Below are positions 61,405 through 64,000 of a stretch of 64,000 bases of DNA, one piece after another. Both the position numbers and the translations under genes were made by a program. Every line of letters begins with the position of its first letter. Positions within the stretch are counted from its first letter, which is position 1. This DNA comes from an uncultured Sphingomonadaceae bacterium (GTDB lineage Bacteria > Pseudomonadota > Alphaproteobacteria > Sphingomonadales > Sphingomonadaceae). The DNA is taken from the NCBI GenBank assembly GCA_947494305.1, contig CANLUL010000002.1, forward strand, positions 367,727 through 431,726, written 5' to 3'. Below the pieces are notes generated by a model, which was not told the origin of the DNA, searched no databases, and saw only the letters and a list, made by a program, of their open reading frames with translations.

Positions 61405-61420
61405 TTAATCGAACGATTAA
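61405..61420. promoter_or_regulatory. Palindromic operator-like site before acyl-CoA synthetase
   Basis: TTAATCG-AA-CGATTAA is a perfect 7-2-7 palindrome, and flanking T and A extend it to 18 bases. It lies 61 bases upstream of the acyl-CoA synthetase start at 61482. It is the same motif as at 51914 and close to those at 33804 and 41008. Confidence 0.65.
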
Positions 61421-61481
61421 ACCATTGTACCTCCAAATCGAATCGCCGCCAGGCGCGATCATTATTGGAGAGTGAAACCCC

Positions 61482-63014
61482 ATGCATCCCTATCTGCATG
61501 CACAGAAAAACCCTGACAAACCTGCCGTCATTATGGCCAGTACCGGCCAGACCATCACTTATGGCGAAATGGACAAGCGATCCAATCAGATTGCTCAGCT
61601 TTATCGATCTCGCGGTCTCCAGATTGATGAGACTGTTGCGATCTGCATGGAAAACCATCCCGAATATTTCAATGTCGTCTGGGGATCGCAAAGATCAGGT
61701 ATGGTCCAGGTGGCGATATCCAGCCGGCTGACCACCGATGAAATATCCTATATCCTGAGCGATAGCGGGACCAAGTTGCTGATCAGCTCGGAAAAAATGC
61801 TGCCGCTGATGGACGAGTTGCGAAAAACCAATCCGGAAGTTGAGCAATTGATCTTTGGTTCTGGCGACGAGCGGGATCTGGATGCTGCGCTCGCAGACAT
61901 GCCGACCACCCCCATTGCCGATCAAAGACCCGGCTGCGACATGCTTTATTCGTCGGGAACCACCGGCCGTCCAAAAGGAATCAGGATGGCGCTTCCGGAA
62001 TCGGAAACACTGGATATCCCCAACGGCCTAGGTGTCTTGGCACAGATGATTTTCAGCTTTCACGAAGATTGCGTCTATCTATCGCCCGCACCGCTGTATC
62101 ACGCCGCACCTCTGCGATGGAATATGGGCGTGCATAGTCTGGGTGGGACCAGCGTCATCATGGACAAGTTCGATCCGGAACATGCGTTGCAATTGATCGA
62201 GAAATATAAATGCGACGTGGGCCAATGGGTGCCAACCCATTTTGTCCGGATGCTGAAACTGCCCGAAGAAGTGCGTGCCAAATATGATGTCTCTTCGATT
62301 AAGAGCGCGGTACATGCTGCGGCTCCGGTTCCAATCCCGATCAAAGAAGCAATGATCGACTGGTGGGGCCCCGTACTAAATGAATATTATGCCGGGACCG
62401 AAGGCAATGGATTTGTCTTTTGCAACAGTGAAAACTGGATGACCCACAAGGGCACTGTTGGGCAGCCGGTCAATTGCCAGGTCCGGATCTGTGACGAGCA
62501 GGGGGAGGAAGTTCCCGTTGGCGAAGAAGGGCAGATTTTCTTCGAAAATGGCAATAAGTTTGAATATCATAACGACCCGGAGAAAACCAAAGAAGCGACC
62601 CATCCCAAGGGTTGGACATCGCTAGGCGATGTTGGGAAGGTGGATGAAGACGGATTTCTCTATCTGACCGATCGCAAGAGCTTCATGATCATCTCCGGCG
62701 GTGTGAATATCTATCCGCAGGAAATCGAAAACGCGCTGATCACGCATGATAAGGTTACCGATGCCGCCGTGATTGGGGCACCTGATCCCGATATGGGGGA
62801 GAAGGTTGTGGCTGTCGTGCAGCCAGCCAATATGGACGAGGCCGGAGACGATCTGGCACAGGAGCTGGAAGCGTTTTTAAGGGAGTCCCTTTCCGGCGTT
62901 AAAATTCCGCGCCAGATTGATTTTCGAGATGAGCTTCCACGGCACCCCACCGGCAAATTGTACAAACGCCTGCTTCGGGATGAATATTGGAACAAGGCAG
63001 GCCAAAACGCCTGA
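61482..63014 (+). CDS. Acyl-CoA synthetase (AMP-forming)
   Basis: The 510-residue protein has the adenylate-forming plan: the ATP-binding loop MLYSSGTTGRPKGIRM, LSPAPLYHAAPLRWNM, NEYYAGTEGNGFVF (A5 motif), GWTSLGDVGKVDEDGFLYLTDRKSFMII (A7-A8) and the final PRHPTGKLYKRLLRDEY with the catalytic Lys. The Leu- and Pro-rich pocket sequence (LSPAPLYHAAPLRW) resembles FadD-type synthetases of sterol and isoprenoid degradation more than long-chain FadD. It activates the acid substrate to a CoA thioester. Its stop overlaps the start of the GNAT gene, and the operator lies 61 bases upstream. Confidence 0.9.
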   Translation: MHPYLHAQKNPDKPAVIMASTGQTITYGEMDKRSNQIAQLYRSRGLQIDETVAICMENHPEYFNVVWGSQRSGMVQVAISSRLTTDEISYILSDSGTKLLISSEKMLPLMDELRKTNPEVEQLIFGSGDERDLDAALADMPTTPIADQRPGCDMLYSSGTTGRPKGIRMALPESETLDIPNGLGVLAQMIFSFHEDCVYLSPAPLYHAAPLRWNMGVHSLGGTSVIMDKFDPEHALQLIEKYKCDVGQWVPTHFVRMLKLPEEVRAKYDVSSIKSAVHAAAPVPIPIKEAMIDWWGPVLNEYYAGTEGNGFVFCNSENWMTHKGTVGQPVNCQVRICDEQGEEVPVGEEGQIFFENGNKFEYHNDPEKTKEATHPKGWTSLGDVGKVDEDGFLYLTDRKSFMIISGGVNIYPQEIENALITHDKVTDAAVIGAPDPDMGEKVVAVVQPANMDEAGDDLAQELEAFLRESLSGVKIPRQIDFRDELPRHPTGKLYKRLLRDEYWNKAGQNA

Positions 63015-63541
63015 TGCCCGAAGCGCTTGCAACATCTGTGGAAATTGGTCCTGAGAAAGCGGAAGACAAAAAGGCCATTTATGACCTGACCGAAAGGGCC
63101 TTTGCGCCGAAGCCTTTTTCGGAGGGTGATGAGCAGGATTTGATAAACGCATTGCGCGATCATGATGCACTGACCATTTCTCTAGTGGCAAAGCATGACA
63201 ACAAACTCGTCGGTCATATCGCATTCTCACCGGCATTTCCGGATGACGGGTCTGACGGGTGGTATGCGCTTGGTCCAGTATCGGTCGAACCGGAATCGCA
63301 GAAATTCGGAGTGGGTAGTCAGTTGATCCACAAAGGACTCAACATGTTGCAAGATCGGAATGCCCATGGCTGCATCCTGATTGGCAATCCTGATTACTAC
63401 AAACGTTTTGGCTTTGAAGCGGCGCCGGACTCCTGCCCCGACGGCGAGCCATCAGAATATTTTCAGATGATCGCGTTCCAGGGCAAGAAGCCTGAACAAA
63501 TCATCTATTTTCACGAACTATTTCACGCCGAAGCAAATTAG
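63014..63541 (+). CDS. GNAT family N-acetyltransferase
   Basis: The 175-residue protein has VGHIAFSPAF for strand 4, LGPVSVEPESQKFGVGSQLIHKGLNML with the acetyl-CoA pyrophosphate loop, and HGCILIGNPDYYKRFGFEAAPD. The pattern is that of the YhbS-type acetyltransferases. The start at 63014 overlaps the acyl-CoA synthetase stop (TGATG). The substrate is unknown. Its place between synthetase and P450 suggests cotranscription only. Confidence 0.85.
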   Translation: MPEALATSVEIGPEKAEDKKAIYDLTERAFAPKPFSEGDEQDLINALRDHDALTISLVAKHDNKLVGHIAFSPAFPDDGSDGWYALGPVSVEPESQKFGVGSQLIHKGLNMLQDRNAHGCILIGNPDYYKRFGFEAAPDSCPDGEPSEYFQMIAFQGKKPEQIIYFHELFHAEAN

Positions 63542-63552
63542 GAGCGCGAACA

Positions 63553-64000
63553 ATGGCCTCAAATATACCCACTTTATCTCCCGAAATGGGAACGGCAGTG
63601 ATCGATCCTGATAGTTATGCCGAGTGGAATGGTCTGCTTGATACTTTTGACTGGCTCCGAGACAATATGCCGGTGGCAAAAGTGGTTGCGGAAGATGACA
63701 GTTTTGATCCGTTCTGGCTGATCACGCGTTATGAAGACGTGATGCGGATATCGAAGGATAACAAGACGTTCCTCAACAATCCCCGCCCGGTCGTGCTGTC
63801 GACCAAAGACATGATCGAATTTTCAAAGAGTATCACCGGAAGCAAGATGTTGGTGGATTCGCTGGTTGTTTTTGATGCGCCGGTTCATCCCAAATATCGC
63901 CGTCTGACTCAAGATTGGTTCATGCCCAAAAACCTGCGCTTGCTGGAAGCGGAGATAGAGGCGCTCGCAAAGAAAACAGTCGACCGGTTGGTTGATGCTG
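63553..64000 (+). CDS. Cytochrome P450 (3' end outside window)
   Basis: The gene starts 12 bases after the GNAT stop and runs off the right edge, so only the N-terminal 149 residues are seen, before the heme-binding Cys. They show the usual bacterial P450 pattern: DPDSYAEWNGLLDTFDWLRD, FWLITRYEDVMRISKDNKTF and VFDAPVHPKYRRLTQDWFMPKNLR, the last being the C-helix segment with the heme-contact His. Residue spacing is typical of CYP124/CYP125-like enzymes. It may hydroxylate a lipid or steroid side chain, and the operon starts from the operator at 61405. Confidence 0.85.
   Translation, partial: MASNIPTLSPEMGTAVIDPDSYAEWNGLLDTFDWLRDNMPVAKVVAEDDSFDPFWLITRYEDVMRISKDNKTFLNNPRPVVLSTKDMIEFSKSITGSKMLVDSLVVFDAPVHPKYRRLTQDWFMPKNLRLLEAEIEALAKKTVDRLVDA

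Noticed and set aside
1-64000. CRISPR arrays, tRNA or rRNA genes, insertion sequences, prophage
   Set aside because: I saw no regularly spaced repeats, no cloverleaf-type or rRNA-like stretches, no transposase frames and no phage structural genes. A tRNA scan would be needed to be certain about tRNA genes.

Overview
The window reads as chromosomal DNA of an alphaproteobacterium, most probably a member of the Sphingomonadales (Sphingopyxis/Sphingorhabdus-like). The support is a demethoxyubiquinone hydroxylase of the Coq7 type, a very large TonB-dependent receptor beside a DUF885 peptidase-like protein, a bactofilin paired with an M23 peptidase, and a large acyl-CoA catabolic region. The genus is an inference; there is no rRNA gene here to settle it. 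Nearly every base is genic. I saw no tRNA, rRNA, insertion sequence, prophage or CRISPR array, and no gene-free stretch longer than about 270 bases.

Bases 1-32,060 are mainly housekeeping and envelope genes. They run: a PGPGW-like membrane protein, a ClpP-like secreted protein, comM, bactofilin with its M23 peptidase, then a long forward run of proA, a small membrane protein, nadD, rsfS, rlmH, envC-like, ctpA, dsbB, coq7 and a secreted protein, ending at a strong terminator near 12,370. A reverse-strand block follows with a TonB receptor, a DUF885 protein, two PH-domain membrane proteins (YdbT/YdbS type), a secreted DUF4350/ThuA-like protein, a nitronate-monooxygenase-like enzyme and lysC. 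After these come ubiG, small enzymes, secreted helical proteins, uppP and an NAD-binding protein. The block closes with a caspase-like protein divergent from a second ClpP-like secreted protein.

Bases 32,180-64,000 are an acyl-CoA and lipid catabolism region. They hold a wax-ester synthase/acyltransferase with a histone-H1-like lysine tail, an SDR plus MaoC pair, a GGDEF-EAL protein, a molybdopterin oxidoreductase plus SDR, two adjacent pairs of acyl-CoA dehydrogenases, two crotonases, hydrolases, a nitrilase-type amidohydrolase, a nitronate-monooxygenase-like protein, glutathione transferases, an alkylsulfatase-like metallo-beta-lactamase, an acyl-CoA synthetase and the start of a cytochrome P450. 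Together these could hydroxylate, activate and shorten an aliphatic, isoprenoid or steroid side chain or ring. No thiolase is present, so the pathway must be completed elsewhere.

The most interesting signal is a shared 16-bp palindrome, consensus TTAATCG-NN-CGATTAA. It occurs at 33,804, 41,008, 51,914 and 61,405, each time in the promoter region of an acyl-CoA gene cluster. It looks like the operator of a regulon whose regulator, perhaps of the TetR type, lies outside the window. Other points of note are a 53-residue hydrophobic peptide gene, a REP-like element with compensatory base changes, an isolated gspH-gspI pair, a lactonase-fold protein lacking its usual catalytic histidine, and two secreted ClpP-like proteins with identical Ser-to-His spacing.
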